From assembly GCA_052148715.1 (NCBI GenBank), contig JBKQHQ010000246.1, forward strand, positions 47,926-111,925: a stretch of DNA of 64,000 nt. Reading direction: 5' to 3'. This document shows, piece after piece, positions 62,959 to 64,000 of this stretch. A program made the translations under genes and the position numbers. The notes below the pieces were generated by a model. It ran no database searches. It was not told the DNA's origin and was given only the letters and a program-made list of their open reading frames with translations. This DNA is from JBKQHQ01 sp052148715 (lineage in GTDB: Bacteria; Pseudomonadota; Alphaproteobacteria; Rhizobiales; Xanthobacteraceae). Within the stretch, counting starts at the first letter, position 1. Each line of letters starts with the position of its first letter.

Positions 62959-64000
62959 ATGGCAAGATCATCGAAGCGAAGCCGGCGGCTTTGGGATACG
63001 TATTCGTTTCCTGGCTTTCGACCAGAGCCAACAGTGCGTGGGATTTTTGGCGATCCGAAGGCGCGCGTGATCGCCCTCAAACGGCGCTCAAAAAAACGGC
63101 GTGCGGGTGCTGCGGGCGCATCCAGATGGGCTGGTACGACCGCAAGGTCCGCCGTGTGCGCGATCTTTCGTGCGGCGACACGCGGGTATTTCTGGAATTG
63201 GAGGTGCGGCGTGTCGAGTGCCGCCGTTGTGGCAAGGTGAAGCGGGAACGGCTCGACTTTCTGGCGGACAATCCGCTCTACACCAAACGCTTTGCGTACT
63301 ATGTGGGCCGGCGCTGTCGGGCGGCGACGATCAAGGAGGTGGCGGAGGAATTGGCGCTGGACTGGCATACGGTCAAGGCGCTGGACATGCAATACGTGCA
63401 AGCCCAGCTTGAGCGCGTGGGCAAGCCTGGACCGCACGTGATCGGCGTCGACGAGATATCGATCCGCAAAGGTCACAGCTATCGGATCGTGGTGAGCGAC
63501 CTGGTGCGCGGGCGGTCGATCTGGTTTGGCGGCGAGGATCGCTCGGAGGCGAGCGTGAGCCAGTTTTACGCCTGGCTTGGCAGGAAGAAGAGCTCGCGCA
63601 TTCGCCTTGCCGTCATGGACATGTGGAAGCCTTTCCGTTTGGCGACGCATGCGCATGCACCGCAAGCGGCGATTTATTTTGTTCGACAAGTTCAATGTCA
63701 TCCGCCATCTGGGCGAGGCCTTGGATGCGGTTCGTAAGAGCGAGTATGCCCGGCTCCGGGGTCGCGAGCGACGCTACATCAAGGGCCAGAAATACACGTT
63801 GCTTTCGCGCCGAGAGAATCTCTCGCTTGACGGCAAGAAGGCGTTGAAAGTGTTGTTGGCGGCCAACAAACGCCTCAACACGGCCTATGTTCTCAAGGAG
63901 AGCTTCGGCCAGCTGTGGAGCTATGAACGCGAAGGCTGGGCGCGGCGCTTCTTCGAGAACTGGCGCGCAAGCCTCAAGTGGCAGCGGCTCCCGCCTTATG
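62959..64000 (+). mobile_element. ISL3-family transposase, frameshifted and cut by the window end
   Basis: An N-terminal piece from 62959 (MARSSKRSRRLWDTYSFPGF) reads into a run of seven A at 63090-63096. The main body continues in the -1 frame with a zinc finger (ACGCCG, then CRRCGKV), DWHTVKALDMQYVQ and the DDE-type VIGVDEISIRKGHSYRIVVS. A four-base ATTT duplication near 63671 shifts the frame again; the rest reads LFDKFNVIRHLGEALDAVRK and LSLDGKKALKVLLAAN up to the edge. The ends of the element are not visible. The A7 slip could be programmed; the ATTT duplication looks inactivating. Confidence 0.75.

Noticed and set aside
1..64000. CRISPR arrays, tRNA and rRNA genes
   Set aside because: No regularly spaced direct repeats, cloverleaf-like sequences or rRNA signatures were seen.

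Overview
This is a high-G+C window from an alphaproteobacterium, most likely a Bradyrhizobium- or Rhodopseudomonas-like member of the Rhizobiales. The evidence is G+C-rich codon use in nearly every gene, a palindromic repeat of the Bradyrhizobiaceae type, small exported proteins typical of that group, and relics of LigD-type ligase, IS630 and ISL3 elements. The assignment is inferred from protein flavour, not from a marker gene. No rRNA, tRNA or CRISPR array is visible.

Almost the whole window is one very large surface-polysaccharide locus. It opens with a NusG-paralogue (RfaH-type) gene, followed by a 12-base exact match to the enterobacterial ops element in front of the first long operon. 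That operon (673-6837) holds an FkbM methyltransferase, two GT4 enzymes, an AsnB-like amidotransferase and the Wzm-type export permease. Positions 6885-10850 are a graveyard of duplicated and decaying genes, including a Wzt-type ATPase cut off before its switch histidine, around one intact GT2 and one intact FkbM methyltransferase. From 11076 to 34799 lie further glycosyltransferases (GT9, GT2, GT4) and modification enzymes: pyruvyltransferase-like, methyltransferases, GMC oxidoreductase, NodU-type carbamoyltransferase, and a CDP-paratose-2-epimerase-like enzyme. A Wzy-like and a GT-C-like membrane protein are also there.

A minus-strand operon (34833-39542) plus the divergent gene at 39934-41376 matches the mycobacterial route to decaprenyl-phosphoryl-arabinose. 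It has a GtrA-family protein, DprE2- and DprE1-like enzymes, and a HAD phosphatase fused to a UbiA phosphoribosyltransferase, with two extra redox/SDR enzymes. It probably makes a polyprenyl-phosphate pentofuranose donor.

Positions 41377-48034 are a scrambled patch with IS630, tyrosine-integrase and serine-recombinase relics. Among them sit an aldo/keto reductase, small exported proteins and an AlkP-superfamily protein. A GT2 pseudogene, a polysaccharide deacetylase and two tandem GT2 paralogues follow (48035-51447).

The most unusual part is 51449-59818. It carries a transglutaminase-like protein, a lipoyl-like protein lacking the lysine and a two-part protein ending in an SGNH-like domain. 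Converging on these is a tight six-gene operon: SGNH hydrolase, GT2, degenerate SGNH protein, 2-oxoacid dehydrogenase E1-alpha, E1-beta, and a free lipoyl domain. No E2 catalytic core or E3 is present. I propose, as inference, a dedicated acyl-generating and acyl-transfer system for decorating the glycan. The window ends with a ligase relic, the only complete Wzt ATPase, a GT2 whose C-terminus runs antisense through a nuclease relic, and a frameshifted ISL3 element cut by the window edge.
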